Positions 1-7,851 are shown, counted from the first letter of the stretch. The stretch is 18,517 nt of DNA from Phoronis ovalis (GCA_028565635.1 JAOXYB010096715.1:1-18517), one strand, 5' to 3'. Numbers and translations are program-made. Notes: generated from the letters alone by a model not told the origin.

Positions 1-127
1 AGAAATGCCGTTAGTACATTGTCGCTTGTATTGGATTCTGACAGTGATGTAAATTACAAATTTCGATGTGAAGTTAGGAACAGACCAGCAACATTGAATG
101 CTAATTCAACTAGAATCTTGGTCAGAG
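1..127 (+). CDS. Gene A, 3' part of second Ig-domain exon
   Basis: Frame 1 is open from the window edge to a donor site (G|GTATGT at 127/128), leaving phase 1. The peptide holds the F and G strands of an I/C2-type Ig domain: the Asp-Ser-Asp-Ser-Asp run before NYKFRCEV, where the Tyr/Phe-x-Cys gives the second disulphide cysteine, followed by the G strand ending in ILVR. It matches gene B 14367-14493 with 12 differences in 127 bases. Only one of these falls in the first 74 bases; the rest lie after the cysteine, in the F-G loop and G strand. The exon start and the first cysteine are outside the window. Confidence 0.85.
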
Positions 128-390
128 GTATGTGTCACATTTTAATTTTTGTTTATTTGTCGTTGTGCTGCCATTATTACGAATGATATTTCATAACAAA
201 TTGTCTTAATTTTCTAAAGAGAGAAAATTCAGCTGCATGGCTTTATATGTATTCAAAAACCCCAATTAATAAATAAATATTATGAGGTACAATTATAGTT
301 GCAATGAAATTATGACACTTTTGGAACGCGCAATATCTACGCAGCAACTGAAATGAACGACACTGAGAATAATATTTTTATCATAATTGT
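128..390. other. Intron start of gene A, mostly featureless
   Basis: AT-rich intronic DNA with no recognisable gene. The first 38 bases after position 130 (from TGTGTCAC) resemble 16816-16853, the segment that follows the Gypsy relic in gene B. It may therefore be a scrap of the element's LTR lying right at the splice donor. Nothing else is recognised here. Confidence 0.5.
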
Positions 391-660
391 TTGAAATTGC
401 CAAATTTAGTGGAACCATTTATTTTGTAAACATCTGAACAAGGTCTAAGGGCTGTACTGTTGCAAGTTGAGATCGGTTTTCGAAGGCCTGTAGCATTCGC
501 GAATATAAAACTTACAAAGTCTGAACTGTACTGCTCTACAAAAAAGAAGGATAGTCTGACCATTATATGGTCAGTTCAAAAGTTTTACAGGTATTTGCAC
601 GGCAAACAGTTTATTCCTGAGGCAGACGATATATAAAGCTGTTGGTGTACATAAATACGT
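391..660 (+). pseudogene. Ty3/Gypsy retrotransposon relic, RNase H part of pol
   Basis: Conceptual translation, with frameshifts, gives the RNase H domain of Ty3/Gypsy pol. Recognisable pieces are the SEQGLRAVLLQVE-like strand near 436-470, PVAF near 490, and LTKSELYCSTKKKDS followed by the IIWSVQKF helix and YLHGKQF at 510-620. The stretch that should carry the first catalytic Asp (TDAS) is lost in a deletion relative to the gene B copy at 16396-16660. Stops and frameshifts make it non-functional. It lies in the intron after Ig2, on the gene's strand, like its counterpart in gene B. An integrase is not seen downstream. Confidence 0.8.
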
Positions 661-769
661 GAAAGATATTTCACTTGCAAAAAAATAAAAACATGTCGCA
701 GAATGTTATCGAAACAAGCAAGACTTGATTAAACCAAAGATAAATAACTCATGACCAGCCTTATCCGCC

Positions 770-918
770 AAAAAAGCACTACAATGTAGAGAATTCAAGG
801 AAGAATTATTGAAGATAAAATAACTGAATTTAGTCCATGTTGTCCCTGATTCTTTCTGGGGAACAGGAGAAAATGATGTGCTAAATTAAAATGTTTTGGT
901 AAAGTAGGCATGAACTAG
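770..918 (+). pseudogene. Possible NADAR-domain C-terminal fragment (decayed)
   Basis: One frame, interrupted by stops, reads QCREFKEELLK, then LVHVVPDSFWGTG (to 868), then an Asn-Val-Leu-Val-Lys motif at 889-903. This order (a helix ending in Leu-Leu, Leu-Val-His/Glu, Asp-x-Phe-Trp-Gly-x-Gly, and Asn-x-Leu-Gly-Lys) is the C-terminal signature of NADAR (YbiA-like) N-glycosidase domains as I recall them. The N-terminal half is not visible and several in-frame stops are present, so it is at best a relic. Whether it belonged to the Gypsy element just upstream or arrived separately cannot be told. The assignment rests on a short motif. Confidence 0.35.
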
Positions 919-947
919 AAAAAGGATATTTACATGCATACAGAAAA

Positions 948-950
<3 letters not shown>

Positions 951-984
<34 letters not shown>
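951..984. repeat. (TA)17 microsatellite
   Basis: Perfect TA dinucleotide run of 34 bases in the intron after the Ig2 exon of gene A. The ATG-led reading frame over it (934-1134) is low-complexity Ile-Tyr and is not a gene. Confidence 0.95.
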
Positions 985-986
<2 letters not shown>

Positions 987-1340
987 CTGTTATGGCCAAT
1001 TACTTGTTTGTATACACTGTATTAGACGAAGTCTCCCGCTAGGCTTCAGAGGTGTTAGGCTACTTATATGGAAATTAGTTGTAATTGTTAAACTGGACGC
1101 CGGGCAGTATGGATATCTTAGGGCGGTTTCATAGTCAGTCACGAGTAAATATGTAGTGGTAGAAGTGGTCTGCATAATATTCGTCAAGCTTATTGTGATT
1201 TATTATGAAACGAAGATTAAAAGCATTGACAAACAGACCAATTGGAATATTTTTATATAATTGAAACCACTACAATATGTATATATGTACCAATCTGTTA
1301 AATCATAGGTACCTGATGAAAATGGTCTTTTATCATCTTT
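985..1340. other. Unassigned intronic DNA
   Basis: No coding or RNA feature is recognised between the TA repeat and the LINE relic. Short overlapping reading frames occur on both strands without a domain signature. Confidence 0.4.
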
Positions 1341-1344
1341 TTGT

Positions 1345-2110
1345 GCAACTTCAGGGTGAATGTCTCTGTCCATTCTTATTAGCGGTGTATGTTAACGATT
1401 TTGAACACGATCTAGCTACATGTATGAACCCTAGCCTGACTCAGGAGTTCCGTTGTCTAGTCTCAAACTCTCTGTCCTTCTATATTCAGATGATACAGTC
1501 TTAAAATCTGAATCTGTTGATGATCTCTAAACCTCCCTTGATACTCTGTTTAGTTACTGTACTGAATGGTGTTTGATACGTTATCAAGAAAGTTCAAGAG
1601 TTGCAATAGTTAGGAAGGTAGCCACATTTTATATGTTGAACATTTCTTTTACGGAAGCATCCACTTTGATATTGCCTCTCACTACACGTATCTGGGGGGT
1701 GACTTTTCATGGGGTGGATCAACTCATTTAACACAGGCTAGCCCAGCTGAGAAGGCGTCAAAAGCGGTTCAAACTTAGATACCGAATCAAGACTATTTTA
1801 AACTATGGACCCAAAGTTTTGGGATTTTACAATAGACCAGATATTTAAGCAGTTCATCTCAAATTTTGCAAGCGGGTACTCAAGATCAAAAACTCAACTC
1901 TTAATCAGATGGTATATGGGGAACTAGGAACTAACAATTAATTAATCGCCAACACGAAATTTTGAAATTGCCTGAGCATAAGCTTCTTAAAGTAACCTAT
2001 AGTCATGTACCCCAGTTGATGGCCTTACACCCTGAAAAACAAACCGGTTCATGGATTATTTAATAGTTTGGGCCTTGATCAATAGTTTGCAATGCAAAAT
2101 GTTGATAGTA
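1345..2110 (+). pseudogene. Non-LTR retrotransposon (LINE) reverse transcriptase relic
   Basis: Translation in shifting frames gives the middle and C-terminal part of a LINE reverse transcriptase. QGECLCPFLLAVYVND at about 1347-1400 is the RT block 4 region. YSDDTV at 1483-1500 is the YADD catalytic box, shifted one frame from the block before it, followed by a Thr-Glu-Trp-Cys helix. Further on come ILNYGPKVLGFYNRPD (about 1793-1850), the HLKFCKRVLK motif and YGELG (about 1915). This order matches jockey/CR1-like elements of invertebrates. Stops at about 1530, 1850 and 1940, together with frameshifts, show that it is dead. No 5' UTR, endonuclease domain or 3' tail is seen. Confidence 0.85.
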
Positions 2111-2484
2111 GAGTTGTAATTAGCTTCCCCGAAATATATACGTATACCCTGTGGTAAATTCACTTATGTACCCTGTGGTAAACAACTACGGACCTTAATT
2201 AACCATATGTGTCGTAAATGTGTTTCTCCTGAAATACGCATTGCTGTATCAAGAAAAGTATTTCCACAGAAAAAACTTTTGGTGAGGGAGCTGGAAAGGG
2301 AGCGTATTAGACAGATAGTATATATAGTGACTTTAAGCACCAGTTTTCACTTGTTAGAAATTGCAAATAAGTTTCATTTCAGTAAATTAAGCATTGTCCT
2401 AGTGACAATAAGTAACCTGTCCTAATATTTGTTTGATTTTGTGTCTGAAATTATGTAAAACGCATTTTTGTGCGAAATATATAG
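2111..2484. other. Intron end before Ig3 exon of gene A
   Basis: Two near copies of the phrase accctgtggtaaa lie at 2147-2182. A 72-codon open frame at 2207-2425 shows no known domain and is probably chance or a tail of the LINE. From about 2425 the sequence is the 5' flank shared with the duplicated Ig3 exon (compare 4715-4768), ending in the acceptor atatag at 2479-2484. Confidence 0.5.
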
Positions 2485-2823
2485 CTCCTGTACCAGTAAC
2501 AGAAAGAAACACAAACACCATGGCTGTCTGCAAAAGCGACTCAAGTAGATGTAAAGCATCTCATAGTGAATTCTACTATGAAGACATCGTTAACATAACC
2601 TGTGATTCCCAGGGCCTGCTACAACCTTCATACGAATGGAGCCGTATTAATATTGTGGATGGTAGTGTTACCGTGTTAAGCACTACCCCTGAAAACTCTA
2701 ATGTGTACGCAATGACAGTAACCCCTGAGTTTGGGAACAAACTTACGTATCGATGTAAAGTAGTAAACCATGTAAGAGGTCAGGCATATGAAGCGCCTAA
2801 AGATATAGATTTAACATTTCAAG
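2485..2823 (+). CDS. Gene A, third Ig-domain exon (C2-like)
   Basis: This 339-base exon (113 codons) runs from the acceptor AG at 2483-2484 to the donor G|GTTTGT at 2823/2824, phase 1 at both ends, so the open frame read from 2433 starts too early. Spliced to the previous exon it begins Ala-Pro-Val-Pro-Val. The domain has an extra cysteine pair CKSDSSRC, the B-strand cysteine in NITCDSQ (also an N-glycosylation site), the core Trp in YEWSR, and the F-strand YRCKVVNH. It ends in DIDLTFQ. With no full V-set spacing and no DxAxYxC motif, I class it as C2-like. A mutated duplicate follows at 4769-5081. Confidence 0.85.
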
Positions 2824-2995
2824 GTTTGTTCTTGTATTGGATGCAATAGATGAAATAACTCAACATAGCTCGTAAAAAAATTCTAACATAGTCAAATCGC
2901 ATGAGAATTGCTGATGGTTTAGTTACTGTTTTATATTTGGAAAGTCTCTAGTAAACCCAGTATAATAATATCTGCAAGATAACTAAATCAAAAAA

Positions 2996-3079
2996 AGCTC
3001 TTGGCGGATTCGAACCAGCACTAATGGTATCTGAAAACAATGAAAAATCGAGTGCATTAACCACTAAGCCACGAAAGCT
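2996..3079 (-). repeat. tRNA-derived SINE or tRNA pseudogene
   Basis: On the minus strand an 84-base tRNA-like unit has a consensus A box (TGGCTTAGTGG, 3071-3061) and a perfect B box (GGTTCGAATCC, 3016-3006). Its acceptor-like ends pair 6 of 7 bases, and a run of seven T follows at once (2996-2990), as in a pol III terminator. The T arm has one mismatch and I cannot fold a proper anticodon arm, so it is not a working tRNA. It is best read as the head of a tRNA-derived SINE or a decayed tRNA gene, inserted antisense in the intron after Ig3. Confidence 0.75.
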
Positions 3080-3141
3080 TGAGATGCTGACCACTGATTT
3101 GATATCCATTTTGTCACGTTACTGCACTAATAATTCAAAAT

Positions 3142-3168
3142 GCTAACCCTAGCCTTAATCCTACCCTA
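3142..3168. repeat. Telomere-like CCCTAA scrap
   Basis: Five imperfect units related to CTAACC/CCCTAA (ctaaccct, agcctta, atcctac, cctaa) lie 63 bases beyond the tRNA-like unit. They are too few and too degenerate to be an interstitial telomere with confidence, and such tracts are also common as tails of invertebrate repeats. Confidence 0.4.
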
Positions 3169-3290
3169 AATATAATAGCGAAACATGTATCTGAACTTAG
3201 TTACAGTAGCATATATATGAACCTATAAATACAGGGAGCAAATATATCATAGTATTATTGCCTTAGAATATATTCTGTGCCACATAGAAG

Positions 3291-3379
3291 CATTGCAGAA
3301 GATACCATCAGCCATACCTATTGAAGATGAAATAGAACCATCATCCTTATTTATTGAGTGATGGAATTCGTATCAGGTG
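3291..3379 (+). repeat. Inverted repeat IR-1, left arm
   Basis: This 89-base arm matches the reverse complement of 4604-4693 with seven substitutions and one single-base gap. One frame shows a short open stretch containing KIPSAI, so both arms may be parts of an unknown mobile element. The spacer is about 1.2 kb, and the right arm ends 22 bases before the flank of the duplicated Ig3 exon. Confidence 0.9.
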
Positions 3380-4204
3380 CACCCGATGTGTACTTGCAAC
3401 GAAACTGTGAAAAAGTGAAAATGATCTGGGAAGGGGTTTACTGGCATTCAAAGTCACAATATACAAGTGATGTCCATATATAGGTTCCCGTTTTCGGCTC
3501 TCACAACTTTACCATACCATAGGGTTTGTTTTGTAGAATACTGTTCTTGGTGGACATTTACGTGGTGTGTTTAAAAAAAATCTTATTTACAGCAGCGTGT
3601 ATTTCAACATATTTACTTCATGTATGTCCATAACTTTTCACCACAAAATATGAAATTTACAAGTGAATTTATCGCAGGGTATATATTTCGAAAGAGTTAA
3701 TTTCAACAGGGTGTACTTTTTGTGTTTATTTTATTTAGTTCTGGTTCAGAATTTATACCATGGGTCATACATTTCTACCAACATTTTCTGCAATATACTC
3801 CCAGGAAAAACGACTTTAAATTCTGATATGCAACATTTTAAAGACATTTCAGTTTGTCATATAGCCTAGACTTTACTTATTTTTGATTACAGGGATGTTC
3901 ATAAAAACTAAATATAAAGAATAATTGATTTATTAAAGACTAGCAGGGTACCTATCAAAGACTTGTTATGTAGGCAAGTGATGGATAAAGATAAACATGT
4001 ACGATGATTTGTGTGTGCGTATGAAAAGAATATACTATAAAACTATATTGTTACATGTATAATTGAATATACAAACCTATTTCAATGAAAAATCTAAAGC
4101 ATTGCACCCCTGTCAACAACGTTTCTAGTTTTGTTGTTCTCACTTGAGGTCATGTGTGCTGACAAAAGCCCGCCACGGTGTTCCCTCGAGACCCGTGTCA
4201 TTTT
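3380..4204. other. Intronic DNA between IR-1 arms
   Basis: AT-rich, no gene recognised. The open frame at 3663-3869 has no signature. The block lies between the two arms of IR-1 and includes the start of the CA-rich tract. Confidence 0.4.
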
Positions 4205-4295
4205 CACACACACGTACACACACACATACACACACACACACACACATGCACACACACACACGCGTACGCACACACACGCATACACACATATATAG
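4205..4295. repeat. (CA)n microsatellite, interrupted
   Basis: About 90 bases of CA repeat with interruptions (CG, TACA, TGCA). It generates spurious His-Thr and Val-Cys reading frames on the two strands. Confidence 0.95.
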
Positions 4296-4603
4296 TTTCT
4301 AATAAACACACGACTGGAATAAATAAATTAATTGTAATAATATATATTGCAGTTCACATTCTTCGCATATATATATGTTTATTTATTTTTTGCTACACAA
4401 AGGAGTGTAGTACATATAATAGTAGCCTATAGCTAGAATAAACAAACCATTTAACCAGCCTTGAGCAATTAGCTTGACCAATGCACAAAACTTTAAGAAA
4501 TAAAGCTTATTATTTTTTATTCTTTATTTTAAATTGCAATTCGTTGAAAAGTAGGATACAAAAAAGGAATGCATTTTAGTATCGAATCGCTTTAATAAAT
4601 TAC

Positions 4604-4693
4604 CACCTGATGCAACTTCCATCACTCAATAAATAAGGATGATGGTTTCTACTCCATCTTCAATAACTATGGCTGATGGTATCTTCTGCAATG
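4604..4693 (-). repeat. Inverted repeat IR-1, right arm
   Basis: Reverse complement of 3291-3379 at about 91% identity. On the minus strand the element seems to continue to about 4570, because 4575-4600 is itself inverted relative to 5161-5186 (23 of 26 bases). The arm lies immediately upstream of the decayed Ig3 exon. Confidence 0.9.
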
Positions 4694-4768
4694 TTTGTAT
4701 TTTTGTTAAGAAGAACTTTTATTTGTTTGATTTTGTATCTGAAATTGTGCAAAACGCTAATTATATAG

Positions 4769-5081
4769 CTCGCGTAGCAGTGACAGAAGGAAACACAAAC
4801 ATCATGGCTGTCTGTAAAAGCAACTCAAGTAGATGTAACGCATCTCGTAATGATTTCTTCTAGAAGATATCGTTCACATAACCTGTGATTCCCACAACCT
4901 TCATACGAATGGAGTCGTATTGTTGATGGCAGTGTTACTGCGTTAACTGAATTCTCTAATGTGTACACAATGACAGTAACCCCTGAGTTTGGGAATAAAG
5001 TTACGTATCGATGTACTGTAACCAACCAAGTGGGAGGTCAGACTTATGAAGTGGCTAAAGATATAGACTTAACATTTCAAG
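4769..5081 (+). pseudogene. Decayed duplicate of the third Ig exon in gene A
   Basis: Exon and 5' flank copy 2425-2823. The acceptor (atatag, ending 4768) and the donor G|GTTTGT at 5081/5082 are kept. Relative to the intact exon it has four deletions of 1, 10, 6 and 9 bases, 26 in all (313 against 339 bases). In the exon frame it reads through the CKSNSSRC pair and stops at 4861-4863 (TAG). The B-strand ITC and the C-strand Trp are in a shifted frame, and the YRCTVTN F strand is open again in yet another frame (from 4961). It cannot code for the domain, and inclusion would truncate the protein, so it is presumably skipped; phase 1 ends allow that. Confidence 0.88.
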
Positions 5082-5732
5082 GTTTGTTCTTGTATAGGAT
5101 GCAATACGTGCACAGCTTTATTTATTGTCACATTTTAAGCCAATCTTTCGCTGTCCAATGATTTATTAAAATAATTCGATACTAAACTATTTTTTTTATA
5201 TTGTTCGTTGAATTCCAATGTAAAATGAATATGAAACAAAAAAACAAACAGCTCTCTTTCTTGTGCATCATATTAATTTCGTGCATGATATGGATTTCGA
5301 TAGTGGTATCTAATTCGAGATACAGCACGTGTTATAACTGGTTATGATAACTGTTCTAGGCTGACATTTTTTTGTTTTGTATTTTAGCTATATGCTACTA
5401 TTACTACGCTCATTTATATAGCGAACATTAAACAATATTTCGAAAACAATATTTTTTCTTTTCACAAGTAATTTTATCTTTACAGTTAATATCTGGATAT
5501 TCAATTATATTATTAAAATCATAGCTTGAAAAATTCATGTGTTGATTTGAGAGCTAACGGTAGCTCTTACAGCTCGTGACACGTGTTATATAAGTCCCTG
5601 TTGTAGGAAACATTTTTAAAGTACCTTCCTAATGCGTACACTGTTGCATCATCGCGTTACACTGCTAAGTAGCTACTGCATTTAACCAAACAGTAAGTTG
5701 AAATGTTAACAGTGTTTTATGACTTCTTCTAG
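5082..5732. other. Intron before stalk exon of gene A
   Basis: AT-rich, no coding or RNA gene seen. Position 5161-5186 is an inverted copy of 4575-4600. The intron ends in the acceptor cttctag at 5726-5732. Confidence 0.5.
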
Positions 5733-5765
5733 TTCCACCAGGAACGACTACAGAAGAGCCACCTA
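5733..5765 (+). CDS. Gene A, 11-codon Thr/Pro stalk exon
   Basis: This 33-base exon lies between a polypyrimidine acceptor (gacttcttctag) and a consensus donor A|GTGAGT (5765/5766), phase 1 at both ends. Read with the flanking exons it encodes VPPGTTTEEPP, a short flexible stalk with possible O-glycosylation sites between the Ig domains and the membrane. Such a small exon would be missed by gene finders; I accept it because both splice sites, the phase and the composition agree with its place between Ig3 and the tail exon. Confidence 0.75.
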
Positions 5766-5846
5766 GTGAGTTTTATGGAGCTTTATATTCACAAGTTTTT
5801 CATAAAACAAATAAATGGTCTCATACCTTGTTTTTGTCTCTTTCAG

Positions 5847-5890
5847 CTTTTGAGCTTGGCATGTCTGTCAGAAACAGGATATCGCAATGA
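5847..5890 (+). CDS. Possible alternative last exon of gene A (soluble form)
   Basis: A strong acceptor (tttttgtctctttcag, ending 5846) follows the stalk exon by 81 bases. Joined in phase 1 to the stalk exon it reads TFELGMSVRNRISQ and then stops at 5888-5890. Use of this exon would replace the hydrophobic tail by a polar one and give a secreted protein. There is no transcript evidence, and the acceptor could be fortuitous; the 81-base intron is very short. Confidence 0.25.
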
Positions 5891-6212
5891 TGCGCTAATC
5901 ACTGTTATAACCAACTTATTTATGCCTTCGTTAAAGAGTTATCGCCATATAGATGTACTTAAAAACTTATTAATTTAATTAGAATTATTCAACAGCTTCA
6001 ACAGCAATGTATCCGAAACAACTGTATGCTAACCGTTATAGGTGCAATACATAAACACAAGGGCGAAAAGAACTACCAGACTAACATTTAGCACGAAGAT
6101 CTGAACTAATTAAGCGATTTCATATTGCAATCAGGTCACATTATTCTTACATATGCTAACAGTGCATAGTTATTATTTTATTTTTTTCTTATGCATTTAT
6201 AATTATTTTCAG
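5891..6212. other. Rest of last intron of gene A
   Basis: AT-rich, nothing recognised. It ends in a long T-rich tract and acceptor ttttcag at 6206-6212. Confidence 0.5.
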
Positions 6213-6286
6213 GTTTTGCTGCTGCAACCGGAAACAGTGAATACATTTTAGTGATGTCAGTGATCATGTGGATCGTAACTGTATAA
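6213..6286 (+). CDS. Gene A, last exon: GPI-anchor-like C-terminal tail
   Basis: After the acceptor AG at 6211-6212 the frame continues in phase 1 as SFAAATGNSEY followed by ILVMSVIMWIVTV and a TAA at 6284-6286. A cluster of small residues (Ala, Ala, Ala, Thr, Gly, Asn, Ser) that could hold the cleavage site, a short spacer and a hydrophobic end of about 13 residues with no charged cytoplasmic tail form the pattern of a GPI-attachment signal. A single-pass anchor without a tail is the alternative, but the hydrophobic stretch is short for a membrane span. No signalling motif is encoded, so any signalling would need a partner. Confidence 0.75.
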
Positions 6287-6745
6287 AGAAAACAAATATA
6301 AAGGACACAAATATACCAGTGACATAGCCCTTAAAATAATTTAACTTGCAAGAGTTGTAAATGAAAATTGAAACAATCCAACACTTGCTTTAGGTATAAA
6401 ATCTCAGGACTATCAGTAGAATCGCAAAATGAATAGCGGGTATAAAGGAAACACGCATCATTAGACAAGTTTCAATTAAACATATTCTGCATTGATATTA
6501 TGTCATTTTGACACTTATGAGAACATTATGTTTTTCCTGGTCGTATTTAAATAACATTGCAACTATTTATTCATTGTTGAATACACAGTTAAAATCAATG
6601 TTAAATGCCTGAAACATTAAATAAATACTAATACTGGTGGACTACTTATCAAAGAAAAGAAACTTCAAAATCATGTTATAATCTTCAAGTAAGATTAAGT
6701 TTCATTTTTAATCAGTAAACAAGAATAAATGGAGCCCAGAAACCA
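6287..6745 (+). other. 3' untranslated region of gene A with poly(A) signals
   Basis: AT-rich DNA after the stop. AATAAA occurs at 6620-6625 and at 6724-6729; the second is followed by a T-rich stretch at about 6746-6770, as in a downstream cleavage element, so the transcript may end near 6745. A further AATAAA lies at 6825-6830. Confidence 0.4.
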
Positions 6746-7159
6746 TGTTTTTTTCGTTTTAAACTTGTTCTGATTAGAATATATTTCAAACTTCAATTAT
6801 CTTCTGTAACCGTCTCCGTCTTCTAATAAACGCTGCAGCATTATAAGCTTTAAACTTAATACAAGACAAATGATTTATTATTCAGTTAGCAAACACGTCT
6901 CCGCCAAGTAAATTGCAACATAAAAATATAGAATCAAAATGCAAGTATGGTCAATAACTAAACTGGAGTATTTCTCTATATATATAAATCTATTTTTGGA
7001 GGCCAATTTTGTAAGATTGATTTCTATTCTAATGAAAAATATACATGGAGATACTGGTAATTTGCTGACACGTTTAACTGTAAAATATGCTAACTTCGAA
7101 ACGTAAATATTCAAAGGGGAAAAGATTTATATAAAATTTCTTTACTCGTTTAGTTTACA
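6746..7159. other. Intergenic DNA, nothing recognised
   Basis: AT-rich. A minus-strand open frame at 6878-7114 has no domain signature and the composition of random AT-rich DNA. Confidence 0.4.
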
Positions 7160-7198
7160 CTAGGATATATAAAACTCTAAGAGTTTTATATATCCTAG
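7160..7198. repeat. Perfect 19-bp inverted repeat with 1-base loop
   Basis: The arm 7160-7178 (ctaggatatataaaactct) is exactly reverse-complementary to 7180-7198, with a single A between. Pairing stops at once outside the arms. The loop is too small for a microRNA precursor. It could be a fused pair of element ends or a cruciform-prone site. Confidence 0.97.
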
Positions 7199-7753
7199 GT
7201 TTCCGTAACTAATCTGTAATCATAATGTTTTCGGTCGGCCTTGGATTTTGTGCACAACAATGATCAATTTATTCCATGCGCCCAGAGAAAAACGGGTATG
7301 TTGCCTACCGGAAAGAAGTGTACATGCATTCTATCTGCACAGCGCGAAATGGTTAGCGATAAGCACTACACGCATTCCGCTTAAACGTGACCTACGCAAG
7401 AGCTACATGTAACTGGAATTTAGTCACGCAGTGCGTAGCTGCGTAAGCCTGGTAACTACTATAAGGAGCGTACGCTCCTTATCGCGAATTATGCTTGATA
7501 TGAAAGCATGGGTAGCATAGAGGCATACACCTATGAATAAAGAAACTGATTATGTGTATAATCCTATTTCACGGTTCTATTTCCTAATGATTAGAATTTA
7601 TTATACAGTTATTGCCCGGCTATTTAGAGCTTATTAAAAAGTTTCCTTTTATAATAAATAACTTTAACAGAGTTGTGTATGTTGCATTTGTAAAGTATTT
7701 TCAATAAAAGTAATTTGTATATACTTATCCTATATGAATATAAATTCAAGAAA
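7199..7753. other. Intergenic block with GC-richer core and palindrome
   Basis: From about 7200 to 7500 the DNA is visibly richer in G and C than its surroundings and holds several GCG/CGC-rich words (gcagtgcgtagctgcgta at 7430-7447). A perfect 22-base palindrome, ataaggagcgtacgctcctt plus AT, lies at 7461-7482. No gene is seen. The block may be an unknown mobile element. Confidence 0.5.
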
Positions 7754-7851
7754 ATGAATATCTCATGGTGTAAATGAATATCTCATGGTGTAAATGAATA
7801 TCTCATGGTGTAAATGAATATCTCAGGTGTAAATGAATATCTCAGGTGTAA
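7754..7851. repeat. Minisatellite, five units of 20/19 bp
   Basis: Three exact 20-base units (atgaatatctcatggtgtaa) are followed by two 19-base units lacking one T. The variants are grouped, as expected from stepwise tandem duplication. Confidence 0.97.

Larger units (their letters stand above)
1..6286 (+). other. Gene A: Ig-superfamily receptor gene, 3' part
   Basis: Gene span assembled from exons 1-127, 2485-2823, 5733-5765 and 6213-6286, all joined in phase 1 and open when joined. The 5' exons (signal peptide, V-set domain, first part of Ig2) lie left of the window and are inferred from the neighbouring gene B. The encoded order is Ig2, Ig3, a short Thr/Pro/Glu stalk and a hydrophobic C-terminus, which I read as a GPI-anchored surface protein. 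A damaged second Ig3 exon at 4769-5081 lies inside the gene and must be skipped for the protein to be complete. Introns are filled with old mobile elements. The splice joins rest on consensus sites only, with no transcript evidence. No orthologue is recognised by name. Confidence 0.75.

Noticed and set aside
934-1134. 66-codon + frame and its minus-strand partner 990-1187
   Set aside because: Low-complexity translation of the TA microsatellite and adjacent DNA; no domain or splice context.
2996-3079. A functional tRNA gene on the minus strand
   Set aside because: A and B boxes are good, but no five-pair anticodon stem can be formed and the T arm has a mismatch.
4094-4432. Open frames on both strands over the CA repeat
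   Set aside because: Produced by the dinucleotide repeat (runs of Val-Cys or His-Thr).
4863-5081. Use of cttctag at 4857-4863 as an acceptor to rescue the decayed Ig3 exon
   Set aside because: In phase 1 the frame from there loses the Ig pattern and meets a stop after about 25 codons.
7160-7198. A microRNA precursor
   Set aside because: One-base loop, perfect pairing and only 19 pairs; precursors need a longer stem and an open loop.
7754-7851. A CRISPR-like repeat array
   Set aside because: The units are directly adjacent without spacers, and the context is a eukaryotic genome; it is a minisatellite.
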